Shown: positions 48,477-57,356 of the stretch, in pieces | Layout: the number at the start of each line of letters is the position of its first letter | How positions within the stretch are numbered: position 1 is the stretch's first letter | Source: Alteromonas sp. RKMC-009 | Lineage (GTDB): Bacteria > Pseudomonadota > Gammaproteobacteria > Enterobacterales > Alteromonadaceae | Direction: 5' to 3' | Length of the DNA stretch: 64,000 nt | Assembly (NCBI RefSeq): GCF_003584565.2 | Contig: NZ_CP031010.1 | Location: 1,054,001 to 1,118,000, forward strand | The notes under the pieces: generated by a model | Told to the model about the DNA's origin: nothing | The model's database searches: none | What the model saw: the letters and a program-made list of their open reading frames with translations, nothing else | Translations under genes and position numbers: made by a program

Positions 48477-49607
48477 TTGTTCACTCATAGTTTTATCAGT
48501 GGCACCGGAGATATCAAAGTTGTCATTAAAGATAATTTTGATATCAAAGGGTTAGTAACGACATGTGGAAGCAAGGCATTGTCGGATATGAACGCTGCGA
48601 AGAAAAATTCAGAAGTAGTTGAGAGAATAGTGGCGAGCAATCAATGTAGCCTCGTTGGCAGAGTCACGATGCATGAGTTGGCTTTCGGTATGACCGGAAT
48701 TAATCAGTGGGCAGGAACACCAGTAAATGTTCGATATCCGAATTTGATGCCCGGAGGTTCTTCTAGTGGTTCAGCGGTTGCTGTTGCTTCGGGGATTGCA
48801 GATTTTGCATTGGGCACTGATACAGGAGGATCGATCAGGTTACCCGCTGCCTGTTGCGGTGTTTATGGGTTCAAGCCGACTTTCGGAAGAGTGTCCAGAA
48901 AAGGTGTTCTGCCGGAAAACAGCTCTTTAGACTGCGTTGGCGTGCTTTCATCACAAGTTACATGCCTTACTAAAGGTCTTTCCATCATTGACCCGACGTT
49001 CGACTGGAGCATTCCTGACTTTGAACTTAAGCAACTGAGATTTGCTTTTCCGGTAATTCAACTTCATCCACTTATAAATTCTAAATTCACAGAACTTCTG
49101 AGTCAGTTATTTGATGAATCAAAAGCTGTGGAAATAAAATCTCTGTCAGATGCAAATGAAGCGGCCCGCATACTCATGGGGAGCGAAATGTTTACTGAAT
49201 TCAAACACCTCTTACCCTACAAAAAACTTGGTGCTGATGTTCAGAAACGGCTGGAAGAGGTAAAACCTCTGACTAATAAGAAGCTACATGAAATTGAGAG
49301 TATTAAAAACAATATAAACAATGAATTGAACAAAGTTTTCTTATCTTCTGATCTTTTAATCACCCCAACATTGCCATCTTCCCCATTAACTTTAAGCGAG
49401 GTGAAAGACGGTAAAGATGTATTGAGTCTTAGCGCATTAGTCCGGCCTTTCAATTTATCAGGCAATCCCTCTATAGCTATTCCTGCCGGAACATTGGAAG
49501 GAGCACCTTTCTCTCTACAAATAATTGGACCTCACGGTTCGGACGAACTTGTATGCAGCGCTGCTTATTTAATCAAAAGAAAATTAGTCAAACTCGGAGA
49601 ATTTTGA
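48477..49607 (+). CDS. iacH: Amidase-signature hydrolase, IacH-like
   Basis: 376 residues of the amidase-signature family with the full Ser-cisSer-Lys triad: Lys18 in VVIKDNFD, Ser95 in GGSSSGS and Ser119 in DTGGSIRLP. In the iac pathway IacH is reported to open the lactam ring of the oxidised oxindole intermediate, which fits an amidase here at the head of the operon. The TTG start is accepted because AAGTAAGGCGG lies just upstream and no in-frame ATG precedes the catalytic Lys. Four bases separate it from iacA. Confidence 0.8.
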   Translation: MFTHSFISGTGDIKVVIKDNFDIKGLVTTCGSKALSDMNAAKKNSEVVERIVASNQCSLVGRVTMHELAFGMTGINQWAGTPVNVRYPNLMPGGSSSGSAVAVASGIADFALGTDTGGSIRLPAACCGVYGFKPTFGRVSRKGVLPENSSLDCVGVLSSQVTCLTKGLSIIDPTFDWSIPDFELKQLRFAFPVIQLHPLINSKFTELLSQLFDESKAVEIKSLSDANEAARILMGSEMFTEFKHLLPYKKLGADVQKRLEEVKPLTNKKLHEIESIKNNINNELNKVFLSSDLLITPTLPSSPLTLSEVKDGKDVLSLSALVRPFNLSGNPSIAIPAGTLEGAPFSLQIIGPHGSDELVCSAAYLIKRKLVKLGEF

Positions 49608-49610
49608 AAC

Positions 49611-50753
49611 ATGTGGGAAATCGATAGAAGTCTTTGGGGTTCCGAAGACGAATTGGACCAGATACTGACCGAAATAAGAAGCAGAGCGAACGAGTTTGAA
49701 GAGCAGCGCTTTATCTCTCAGGACATCATAGACGGTTTGAAAAAAATAGGTGTCTATCGGGCATTTGTTCCAAAAAAATTCGGTGGTCTCGAAGTTTCAC
49801 CTATCGACTTTTTACTACTGATTGAAGAAATTGCAAAGTCAGATGGCTCAACTGGCTGGGTAGCCAGCTTTGGAATGAACCCCGCTTATCTGGCGGCGCT
49901 GCCAGAGCACACAGCTCAACAGATATGGAAGGATAGTCCCGATATAGTGTTTGCCGGAGGTATCTTCCCCGCAACTCCGTCAAGTGAAGAAAATGGACTC
50001 TACACAGTTAACGGCAGATGGAAATTTGCCAGTGGCTGTATGAGTGCAGATTATCTGGGCGTCGGAATCAAACCTTCTAATGATGAAAAACTGCCCAGAA
50101 TGGCCGTGTTACGGCCTGGACAGGTCAAAATAGAGAAAACCTGGGATGTGCATGGGATGGCCGGTACAGGGAGTTTTGATCTGGTTGTCGAGAATCAGCA
50201 CGTCGCTCACGACTGGACCTTCGTCCGTGGTGGTATGCCGACTATCAAATCTCCATTTTTTACATATCCGTCCCTCGCACTCGCTGCTCAGGTTTTGTCA
50301 GTAAATCAGTTAGGGCTTGCGCGCGAAGCGTTGAATATCATCCGTAAAGTTGGAAGCCGGAACAAAACTGTCACCGGTGCACCCAGTATCGGCGATCGCG
50401 AGTATGCACAAATTGATATAGCAAAAGCAGAAGCAAAAGTACTTGCAGCACGTGCATTCTTTTACAACGCCACACACGAACTATGGACACACATACTGAA
50501 GACCGGGGAGTCAGATGACAATCTGACAAACGCTGTTCGTTTGGCAACTACAAATGTTGCGAGAGAGTGTGCATCCGCAATTCAGACAGTATATCGAATA
50601 CTGGGAATGGCCGGTATCTACCGGGATCAGACGATGTCGAGAATTTTCAGAGATTCTCAAGTCATCACTCAGCATGCATTCATGGGTGAGTTCACCTATC
50701 AGAATGCTGGCCGAATGTTCTTCGGTTCCAATCCTTTTCCTGGTTACCTTTAA
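49611..50753 (+). CDS. iacA: Flavin-dependent monooxygenase of acyl-CoA dehydrogenase fold, IacA-like
   Basis: 380 residues with acyl-CoA-dehydrogenase architecture but of the group D monooxygenase type (HsaA/IacA): AKSDGSTGWVASFGMN near residues 70-85, WKFASGCMSADYLGVGI, and a C-terminal RIFRDSQVITQHAFMGEFTYQNAGRMFFG. It lacks the features of a fatty-acid dehydrogenase and is in an aromatic operon. In iac systems it hydroxylates indole-3-acetate with reduced flavin from IacG, which is encoded at 55389. GGAG lies upstream within the iacH end. Confidence 0.85.
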   Translation: MWEIDRSLWGSEDELDQILTEIRSRANEFEEQRFISQDIIDGLKKIGVYRAFVPKKFGGLEVSPIDFLLLIEEIAKSDGSTGWVASFGMNPAYLAALPEHTAQQIWKDSPDIVFAGGIFPATPSSEENGLYTVNGRWKFASGCMSADYLGVGIKPSNDEKLPRMAVLRPGQVKIEKTWDVHGMAGTGSFDLVVENQHVAHDWTFVRGGMPTIKSPFFTYPSLALAAQVLSVNQLGLAREALNIIRKVGSRNKTVTGAPSIGDREYAQIDIAKAEAKVLAARAFFYNATHELWTHILKTGESDDNLTNAVRLATTNVARECASAIQTVYRILGMAGIYRDQTMSRIFRDSQVITQHAFMGEFTYQNAGRMFFGSNPFPGYL

Positions 50754-50769
50754 AACGGAGTAGCAAATT

Positions 50770-51126
50770 ATGAAGTCAGATTCACTTAGAGTTTTGTTTT
50801 GTATAGGTATTAACCAAAATTTTATGGATGGTACCGAACAGGAGATGAAAGATGTTTGGGGTGCATTCAGCACTATGATGAGTTCCATAGCATCACTTCC
50901 TGACGTAAATGTTCTCGGTATTCTGGATGATGACCAATCCCAGGTTGGCGCTTCAGCAGATGCGCCCTGGACATGTTACATCATGGCAGATGTCCCTGAT
51001 TATCAAACAGTCGTAGAAGCCTGCAATTTCTTCCGCACTACGCCAGTGGGAGACGGAAAATTCAAATTGTGGAAATACGCAAAAGTTGAAGCCCGAATTG
51101 GCAGAAAACTGGTGGTTCCAGAATGA
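50770..51126 (+). CDS. iacB: IacB-like small protein
   Basis: 118 residues with the conserved-looking opening VLFCIGINQNFMDGTEQEM and a central LGILDDDQSQVG; predicted compact alpha/beta without signal peptide. The call rests on size and on its place directly after iacA, where iacB occurs in described clusters; its biochemical role is unknown there too. ACGGAGTAGCAAATT precedes the ATG, and its stop overlaps the next start. Confidence 0.65.
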   Translation: MKSDSLRVLFCIGINQNFMDGTEQEMKDVWGAFSTMMSSIASLPDVNVLGILDDDQSQVGASADAPWTCYIMADVPDYQTVVEACNFFRTTPVGDGKFKLWKYAKVEARIGRKLVVPE

Positions 51127-51641
51127 TGCAGGTTGAAAAGGAGCTGATATCAAGGCTGACGCTTCTGGAAGAAGAAAAAGCTGTGTCGGAGTGTATGAAG
51201 CGATATATGAAGCTCTGTGACGATCTTAATTCGGAAAAAGTCCTGAATGAGCTACTGAGCCTGTTTGCTGATAATGCAGTCTGGGAAGGAGTTGGCTCTC
51301 GCTATAGTAATTCTTTTGGAAGCATTAATGGACAGGATGCCATCAGGTCGATGTTTTCAAAGTACTGTAAAGCGCCACCTCACTTTTCTATGAATCTCCA
51401 CTTTTTGGGAAACGAAACTATTCATATAAGCGACCTCGATGCCAGGGGCGAGTGGACATTACTGCAACCCTGTTCAATGAGTAGCGGGGAATCCAGGCTC
51501 AGCTGTGCGCAAATTACTGCAGAATTTAGGAAAATTGACCACCAATGGAAAATTACACTTTTCCAGACGAGAAGTATTTTTAACAGGCTTATGAACAGTC
51601 AGTGGGATGACCAGACAAGTCAACCTGTACCACAAAGGTAG
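51123..51641 (+). CDS. iacI: SnoaL-like protein, IacI-like
   Basis: 172 residues with an NTF2/SnoaL-type fold pattern: N-terminal helices (EEEKAVSECMKRYMKLCDDL), LLSLFADNAVWEGVG near residues 42-56, then strands ending HQWKITLFQTRSIF. This fold serves as polyketide cyclase, isomerase or ring-hydroxylase beta subunit. IacI of known clusters has comparable size and no established reaction. Start overlaps iacB by four bases; ATG 51126 is an alternative. IacC starts eight bases downstream. Confidence 0.65.
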   Translation: MMQVEKELISRLTLLEEEKAVSECMKRYMKLCDDLNSEKVLNELLSLFADNAVWEGVGSRYSNSFGSINGQDAIRSMFSKYCKAPPHFSMNLHFLGNETIHISDLDARGEWTLLQPCSMSSGESRLSCAQITAEFRKIDHQWKITLFQTRSIFNRLMNSQWDDQTSQPVPQR

Positions 51642-51648
51642 GTATGCC

Positions 51649-52944
51649 ATGACAGATATAATATTTACAGATAAAAAAATTTCAGAATCAAATTGGAAAG
51701 ATGAACTCGTTCAGGAAGACCGGGTACATAAATCTCTTTATTCAGATGAAACGATATTCAATCGTGAGTTGGAAAAAGTCTTTAACCACACTTGGGTATG
51801 GGTCGCACATGAGAGTGAGATTCCTGACAAAGGATCTTATAAAACCGCAATGATTGGCAAACAGCCCGTGATTGTTGCCAGGGACCGCAAAAACAATATT
51901 CATGTATTAGAGAACCGGTGTCGTCACAGAGGCGCAACAGTTTGTGAGGGTAAAAAGGGTAAAACTAAATCCTTTAGCTGTCCTTATCATGGTTGGGGTT
52001 ACGCTCTGGATGGCGAGCTCAGAGCTCTGCCTATCCCGGAAGAATACGATGGAATTTTAGAGAAAGAAAAATTTGGTCTGGTAAGTCTCCGGCATGAGAC
52101 TTTCATGGGGATGATATTTGCAACACTTGACGTTGATCTTGAACCACTTGAGGACTTTCTTGCAGGTGCAAAAAAGTGGATAAAGTTATTCATGAAACAG
52201 TCTGGTGGCTACCCAATGAAGGTACTCGGAGACCACAGGTTCAGATTTCCGGGAAATTGGAAAATACAACTGGAAAACACAACTGATGCATACCACTTTC
52301 CGATAGTTCATAAATCCTTCATCTCTTCGATAGACGAGCAAACACAAGAAGTATTTGATTTCCTGGGCGGGGATGGATTTGTCGAAGACCTTGGGAACGG
52401 ACATAGTGTGATGGTCATGATTCCCGAGTTAGTCGACCTGGAAAGTAATCTTGAAGAGCCAATACCAGAAAGGTTTGAAGAGCTCGCCCAAGATCTCAGA
52501 AGTGAAGGTATTGAAGAACCTGAAATCAGGAGATTAGTTCGCGCGGTGGGCGGAACCGGCTTCAACTTGAATTTATTTCCGAATATATCCTGTTCCATGG
52601 CTTTTTTCCGAAACCTTGTACCCATTTCAGCCCGGGAAACAGAAATCCATCATATTGCCATTGGTGGAGACGGCGCACCAACTCCTTTTAATCAAAAGCG
52701 TATTCGATTGCATGAGCATTTTCAGGGACCAATGGGCTTCGGTACTCCGGATGATGGTGAAGCCTGGGAGCGGGTCCAGAAAGGTTCGTTATCAGGGGTT
52801 GACGGCTGGATCATGGTCAACCGGGGTCAAAACAACCTGAGAACTTCAGAAGATGGAAATGTACAGGGAGCAGTTTGTTCTGAAACGGGAATGAGAGCTG
52901 CCTATCAACAATATAAAAAACTAATGACCATTAAAAAAGGTTGA
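51649..52944 (+). CDS. iacC: Rieske aromatic-ring oxygenase alpha subunit, IacC-like
   Basis: 431 residues. Rieske 2Fe-2S ligands Cys91/His93 and Cys111/His114 (CRH and CPYH) are intact; the mononuclear iron site is DAYHFPIVH with Asp213, His216 and His221. In the iac pathway IacCD converts the ring-opened intermediate to catechol using electrons from IacF. ATG 51649 has AAAGGTAGGTATGCC upstream; an in-frame start inside iacI is rejected. The beta subunit follows by ten bases. Confidence 0.88.
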   Translation: MTDIIFTDKKISESNWKDELVQEDRVHKSLYSDETIFNRELEKVFNHTWVWVAHESEIPDKGSYKTAMIGKQPVIVARDRKNNIHVLENRCRHRGATVCEGKKGKTKSFSCPYHGWGYALDGELRALPIPEEYDGILEKEKFGLVSLRHETFMGMIFATLDVDLEPLEDFLAGAKKWIKLFMKQSGGYPMKVLGDHRFRFPGNWKIQLENTTDAYHFPIVHKSFISSIDEQTQEVFDFLGGDGFVEDLGNGHSVMVMIPELVDLESNLEEPIPERFEELAQDLRSEGIEEPEIRRLVRAVGGTGFNLNLFPNISCSMAFFRNLVPISARETEIHHIAIGGDGAPTPFNQKRIRLHEHFQGPMGFGTPDDGEAWERVQKGSLSGVDGWIMVNRGQNNLRTSEDGNVQGAVCSETGMRAAYQQYKKLMTIKKG

Positions 52945-52954
52945 GGAGCCCCTG

Positions 52955-53437
52955 ATGCAAGATTTGGAACTACTTGATGAAAAAGCCAGACAATTTTTAG
53001 AGTGTGAAGCAGATTATTTAGACAATAAAGAGTACGAAGCATGGCTTTCTTTATGGGATGAAGCTGGCCTGTATATCGTGCCAGTAGATCATTCAGCAAC
53101 AGATTTTGAAAACTCTGTAAATGTTGCTTACGACAACAGTGAAATGCGTTCTGAGCGAGTCAGAAGGCTGACGGGCGGGGAAGCTGTTTCTACATCTAAC
53201 TCACTTCCGACTGTCAGAACTTTATCCAGGTTTCGTCTTTTAGAAAATACCGGGACTGAACTTACCGTTCGCTGTGCTTATTGTCTGTTTGAGAACAATA
53301 AGAATGGTATCAGGCAATTTCCCGCGAACGTAGAGTTTGTGCTTAAAGTTACGTCAGATGGTTACAAAATTCTGAGAAAGGTTGTCCGGGTTATGAAATC
53401 TGATGAGTATCTGACAACTGTAAGTTTTTTATTTTAG
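52955..53437 (+). CDS. iacD: Aromatic-ring oxygenase beta subunit, IacD-like
   Basis: 160 residues of the ring-hydroxylating dioxygenase beta family: acid-rich N terminus ARQFLECEADYLDNKEYEAWLSLW and FRLLENTGTELTVRCAYCLFENN near residues 90-112. It is a structural partner giving the alpha3beta3 form. GAGGAGCCCCTG precedes the ATG. Confidence 0.85.
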   Translation: MQDLELLDEKARQFLECEADYLDNKEYEAWLSLWDEAGLYIVPVDHSATDFENSVNVAYDNSEMRSERVRRLTGGEAVSTSNSLPTVRTLSRFRLLENTGTELTVRCAYCLFENNKNGIRQFPANVEFVLKVTSDGYKILRKVVRVMKSDEYLTTVSFLF

Positions 53438-53453
53438 AAAGGCGTTGAAAACT

Positions 53454-54197
53454 ATGAATAAAGTAGCGCTGGTAACAGGTGCGTCAAAAGGGTTGGGCGT
53501 TGAAATCGTCAAAGCGTTAATTGGCGACGGATACAAGGTCGTCATGACTTCGAGTTCACGCAAGGGGGTTGATCTAGTCGCAGGTGAACTTGGGCTTGAA
53601 TATGATAAATATCGTACTTTGGCACTCGATGTCAGAGATAAGTCTGACTTTGAAAATGCGCTTTCGTTTTGTATTGAAGAGTTTGGAAGTTGCGAACTTC
53701 TGGTCAATAACGCTGCTATAACACCAACTACAGATGTAATGGAAATTACCCCCGAGGAATTTTCCGAGGTTGTTGATACCAATCTCAGAGGTACTTTTTT
53801 AGGCTGCCAGGTTTTTGGTAAATACCTGGCAGGAAAAAATTACGGAAGAATAGTTAATATCAGCTCGCTGGCAGGACAGATGGGGGGGACTGCATCCGGC
53901 GCTCACTATGCCGCTTCAAAAGCAGGAATAATAACCCTGACCAAAATTTTCGCTCGGAAACTAGCGCCATTGGGGGTCACTGTTAATTCTATCGCTCCGG
54001 GTCCAATTGATGTCCCTTCTATGTCTGAAAAGTTGTCAGCACAACAACTCGAAGACATTGTTAACAATGCCATTCCAGTAAAAGCACTTTCATCGGCAAA
54101 GTACATCGCGGATATGGTTGTGATGCTGGCTAGAAAGGATGCCGAAACTGTTACAGGCGCCACATGGGATATCAACGGCGGCATCTACATGCGTTAA
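53454..54197 (+). CDS. iacE: Short-chain dehydrogenase/reductase, IacE-like
   Basis: 247 residues, classical SDR: TGASKGLG nucleotide motif near residues 8-15, NNAA near 85-88, catalytic Ser in VNISSLAG and YAASK (Tyr/Lys) near 151-155, and an N-terminal Rossmann beta strand VALVT. In described pathways IacE works with IacA in forming the oxidised oxindole-acetate intermediate. ATG 54-frame start at 53454 with AAAGGCG upstream is preferred to the TTG at 53445. Confidence 0.85.
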   Translation: MNKVALVTGASKGLGVEIVKALIGDGYKVVMTSSSRKGVDLVAGELGLEYDKYRTLALDVRDKSDFENALSFCIEEFGSCELLVNNAAITPTTDVMEITPEEFSEVVDTNLRGTFLGCQVFGKYLAGKNYGRIVNISSLAGQMGGTASGAHYAASKAGIITLTKIFARKLAPLGVTVNSIAPGPIDVPSMSEKLSAQQLEDIVNNAIPVKALSSAKYIADMVVMLARKDAETVTGATWDINGGIYMR

Positions 54198-54216
54198 CAG
54201 GTCTTCGGAGAGCAAA

Positions 54217-55170
54217 GTGAAAAGTCAATTTATCAAGGCACGTATTATATCCCGGGAGACACATGGTGGCTCGGTAGCTGTTATTTCATTAACCGGAGAC
54301 GGCTGCAAACTACCTGCATTTTCTGCCGGAGCACACATAGATATATTCGTAAGTGATGACATAACTCGTCAGTACTCTTTATGCGGAAGCCCGGAGATCG
54401 CTAATCTCTATAAAGTCGGCATTTTGAATGATCCGGAGTCCCGGGGCGGATCAAGTTTTATTTATGAGCATTTCGACAAAGGACGTACTGTTTTCATCAG
54501 CACTCCCAGAAATCATTTCCCTCTGGAAAATAACGTCAGTAAAGCAATCCTGATTGGCGGTGGGATTGGCATTACCCCTTTGTTGTCAATGGCATACAAA
54601 TTAAAGTCTGAAGGAAAACCATTTGAAATTCACTATTGTGTGAAGACGTCAAAGACGGCGGGGTTCATTGATGAGCTGGCTCAAAATTTTGCTGATTCTA
54701 CTCATATTTATGAGTCACAGTCAGCGACACCGAACAAGTTAGACGCGATGGCATTGTTTAGCCGGTTGGAAGGCAATGAAGAGATTTATATCTGCGGACC
54801 AGATAAATTTATGGAGTCAATCCGGTCCAGTGCTTCCTCAGCAGGTTTTACGGAAAAACAAATCCATACAGAGTATTTCTCTGGCGACATTGACACATCA
54901 GGTCAAGCTTTCGAAGTCGTATGTGAGCAAAGTGGAAAAACCCTTAGTGTAGCAGCTGATGAGACGATTGCAGATGCCCTGAAAGCTGCAGGCATTAAGG
55001 TTCAAATGTCATGTGCTGAAGGTGTTTGCGGGACCTGTATCACTGATGTTCTTGAAGGTGAGCCGGAGCATCGTGATCTGTTCCTTAGCGACGAAGAAAA
55101 AGCTGACAATGATCAAATTGCAGTGTGCTGTTCGAGAGCAAAGTCAAAACGATTAGTGCTTGATATATAA
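54217..55170 (+). CDS. iacF: Oxygenase reductase with C-terminal 2Fe-2S domain, IacF-like
   Basis: 317 residues of the phthalate-dioxygenase-reductase type: flavin-binding RQYSLCGSP near residue 57, NAD-binding IGGGIGITPLLSMAY near 113-127, then a plant-type ferredoxin domain with Cys266, Cys271 and Cys274 in CAEGVCGTC and a last cysteine in AVCCS near 304. It passes NADH electrons to IacCD. GTG 54217 is chosen because CGGAGAGCAAA lies directly upstream; a longer frame overlaps iacE. Confidence 0.88.
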   Translation: MKSQFIKARIISRETHGGSVAVISLTGDGCKLPAFSAGAHIDIFVSDDITRQYSLCGSPEIANLYKVGILNDPESRGGSSFIYEHFDKGRTVFISTPRNHFPLENNVSKAILIGGGIGITPLLSMAYKLKSEGKPFEIHYCVKTSKTAGFIDELAQNFADSTHIYESQSATPNKLDAMALFSRLEGNEEIYICGPDKFMESIRSSASSAGFTEKQIHTEYFSGDIDTSGQAFEVVCEQSGKTLSVAADETIADALKAAGIKVQMSCAEGVCGTCITDVLEGEPEHRDLFLSDEEKADNDQIAVCCSRAKSKRLVLDI

Positions 55171-55190
55171 ATGATATTTAAGGTCCGACA

Positions 55191-55382
55191 ATGCCAATTG
55201 TAAAAGTTGAAATGATTCAGGGGAGAACACCTGAGCAAATTGAAAAACTTATCGAATCAGTAGCGAAAGCGGTTAATGAATCAATAGGTGCTCCTGAAGA
55301 AAGCATCAGGGTGATGGTAAAAGAATACCCGAACACACATTGGGGTATCGGTACAAAGCAAGCTTATAAGCTCGGAAGGTAA
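55191..55382 (+). CDS. 4-oxalocrotonate-tautomerase-family protein
   Basis: 63 residues, MPIVKVEMIQGRTPEQIEKL onward: Pro2 would be the N-terminal catalytic base after Met removal, and Arg12 and Arg40 occupy positions like the substrate arginines of the family. Length fits the 4-OT hexamers. The gene is inside the iac operon, between iacF and iacG, where described clusters have no such gene as far as I recall. It may act on an enol form of a pathway intermediate; a role in catechol meta-cleavage is possible but no partner genes are present. Confidence 0.85.
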   Translation: MPIVKVEMIQGRTPEQIEKLIESVAKAVNESIGAPEESIRVMVKEYPNTHWGIGTKQAYKLGR

Positions 55383-55388
55383 ATGACT

Positions 55389-55880
55389 ATGAGTATTAAA
55401 CAAAATTTGCGTCGTGCATTAGGTCAGTTTCCGACCGGTGTGACAGTGATGACGGCCAGAAAAGGCAACGAATTGGTTGGTGTGACTGCCAGCAGCTTCA
55501 ATACTGTGTCACTTGAGCCTCCACTTATTCTGTGGAGCATAGATAAAGCCGCGTTCAGCGCCGATATTTTTATAAACAGTGATTATTTCACGGTGAATGT
55601 ACTCAACGAATCACAAACAGATATTTCAAACAAATTTGCGAGTAAAGGCGCTGATAAGTTTTCTGATGTGGATTTTGAGAATGGTTTGGGGAATGTACCT
55701 TTACTGAATCATTGTATAGCTAATTTTCAATGTGAAGTCTGGAACGTTCATGATGGCGGCGACCACTACATCATAATTGGTGAAGTTAAAAAGTATGATT
55801 ACAGTGAAAATCTAAAGCCACTTGTTTTTTCGCAGGGTCAATATAGCAGTCTTGTTCCCATGGCTACACTGCAAAATTAG
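55389..55880 (+). CDS. iacG: Flavin reductase, IacG-like
   Basis: 163 residues of the FMN-binding split-barrel flavin reductase family (HpaC/HsaB type): RRALGQFPTGVTVMTARKG near residues 8-26, GVTASSFNTVSLEPPLILW near 30-48, and FQCEVWNVHDGGDHYIIIGEV near 117-137. It supplies reduced flavin to the IacA monooxygenase. GGAAGG at 55374-55379 is spaced for ATG 55389; ATG 55383 lies too close. The stop is followed by an M20 gene after 12 bases. Confidence 0.87.
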   Translation: MSIKQNLRRALGQFPTGVTVMTARKGNELVGVTASSFNTVSLEPPLILWSIDKAAFSADIFINSDYFTVNVLNESQTDISNKFASKGADKFSDVDFENGLGNVPLLNHCIANFQCEVWNVHDGGDHYIIIGEVKKYDYSENLKPLVFSQGQYSSLVPMATLQN

Positions 55881-55892
55881 GAGTCCGGACTT

Positions 55893-57356
55893 TTGAAAAT
55901 TACAGTTTTGCTTTGTTTTCTTTTTTTTATCGGGTCTTCAATTCAGTGGGCTGTCTCTGAGGAGTTAGATGATAAGCGTTTTGTAGAAACAAATACAAAA
56001 GCGATTGCGGGTGAAATCACCCGGCTTTCCGATGCCGTTTGGCGCTATGCTGAAGTGGGATTTGTGGAGCGAAAGAGTTCGTCTGAATTGGCGGCTTATC
56101 TTGAAAAAAACGATTTTAAGATCGACATGGACGTGGCAGGCATGCCAACAGCATTTGTCGCCTCATATGGTTCCGGAGGACCGGTAATCGCCTTGCTCGG
56201 TGAGTTCGATGCATTACCTCAATTATCACAAACAACTGACACTTTCAGACAATCAGCTAACGGTGTAGCAGGCCATGGGTGTGGGCATAACTTACTTGGA
56301 GCTGCTTCTGCTGGTGCCGCGGTTCTTGTAAAGAAATGGCTGGAAGAGAATGAAGTAGATGCCACGGTAAAATATTTTGGGGCACCTGCTGAAGAAGGTG
56401 GTTCAGGGAAAGTATATCTTGCCCGGGATGGCTATTTTGATGACGTCGATATTGTCCTGCACTGGCATCCAAGTGACTCTAACAATACCAACTCATTATT
56501 GAAGACGCTTGCCGTTATTTCAGCCAAGTTCAGGTTTTACGGAACATCAGCCCATGCCGCGGGGACACCTGAAGAAGGACGGTCCGCACTTGATGCAGTG
56601 GAATCAATGAACTACATGGTCAACATGATGCGTGAGCATGTACCTGACTCGACAAGAATTCACTATGTTATTACCGATGGTGGCGGTGCGCCCAATGTAG
56701 TGCCAAATTTTTCCGAAGTTTATTACTACGTGCGGAGTCCGGATGTAAACGTGCTTAAGGAAGTATTTAATCGGGTAGTCAAGGCAGCTGATGGTGCAGC
56801 TCTCGGAACCGAAACGCGTATGGATTATGAAAAGGTAGGGGGTACATATAGTCTGCTTGCTAACTTAACACTTAATTCAATATTGGATACAAACCTCAGA
56901 AAATTTGGTGGCGTCGAATACAGCGAAACAGAAATCGCATATGCCAACGAAATCCGAAAGACCGTTTCGCGCTCTAAATTGCCAGAGTTAGACTCTGCAA
57001 ACTACATCCCCCCGCTGACAAATGAAATCGTACTGGCTTCGGGCTCTACCGATGTAGGTGACGTGTCATGGATTGTACCTACTGCAGGAATAAATATCGC
57101 TACATGGGTACCTGGTACGTCCTTTCACAGTTGGCAAGCTGTTGCAGCCAGCGGTATGTCCATTGGTCATAAAGGAGAGCTACTAGCAGCGAAAACGCTT
57201 GCCTTGTCGGCAATTGATTTGATCAAGGACCCTGAAAAAGTGAAGCAGGTCCGGGAAGAATGGTTGAGTCGCAGAGGTAATGAATTTCAATACGAATCAC
57301 TTTTAGGTGACAGAGCTCCGGCATTGAATTACAGGGTGAAATATGACCAGCAATAA
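55893..57356 (+). CDS. Exported M20-family amidohydrolase
   Basis: 487 residues. A signal peptide (KITVLLCFLFFIGSSIQWAVS) is followed by an M20/AbgB-like metallopeptidase: GEFDALPQLSQ near residue 100, GHGCGHNLLGAASAG near 128-142, GAPAEEGGSGKV near 168-179 and LHWHPSD near 190-196 carry the dimetal ligands; SAHAAGTPEEGRSALDA is the dimerisation-domain motif. Relatives cleave p-aminobenzoyl-glutamate, and plant ILR1-type relatives cleave auxin-amino-acid conjugates. In an auxin locus the latter is the natural inference. The start is TTG with GGAG upstream; its end overlaps the next gene by 14 bases. Confidence 0.85.
   Translation: MKITVLLCFLFFIGSSIQWAVSEELDDKRFVETNTKAIAGEITRLSDAVWRYAEVGFVERKSSSELAAYLEKNDFKIDMDVAGMPTAFVASYGSGGPVIALLGEFDALPQLSQTTDTFRQSANGVAGHGCGHNLLGAASAGAAVLVKKWLEENEVDATVKYFGAPAEEGGSGKVYLARDGYFDDVDIVLHWHPSDSNNTNSLLKTLAVISAKFRFYGTSAHAAGTPEEGRSALDAVESMNYMVNMMREHVPDSTRIHYVITDGGGAPNVVPNFSEVYYYVRSPDVNVLKEVFNRVVKAADGAALGTETRMDYEKVGGTYSLLANLTLNSILDTNLRKFGGVEYSETEIAYANEIRKTVSRSKLPELDSANYIPPLTNEIVLASGSTDVGDVSWIVPTAGINIATWVPGTSFHSWQAVAASGMSIGHKGELLAAKTLALSAIDLIKDPEKVKQVREEWLSRRGNEFQYESLLGDRAPALNYRVKYDQQ

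Noticed and set aside
49611..50753. Fatty-acid acyl-CoA dehydrogenase
   Set aside because: Operon context with flavin reductase and Rieske oxygenase, and the HsaA/IacA-type segments, favour a flavin monooxygenase.
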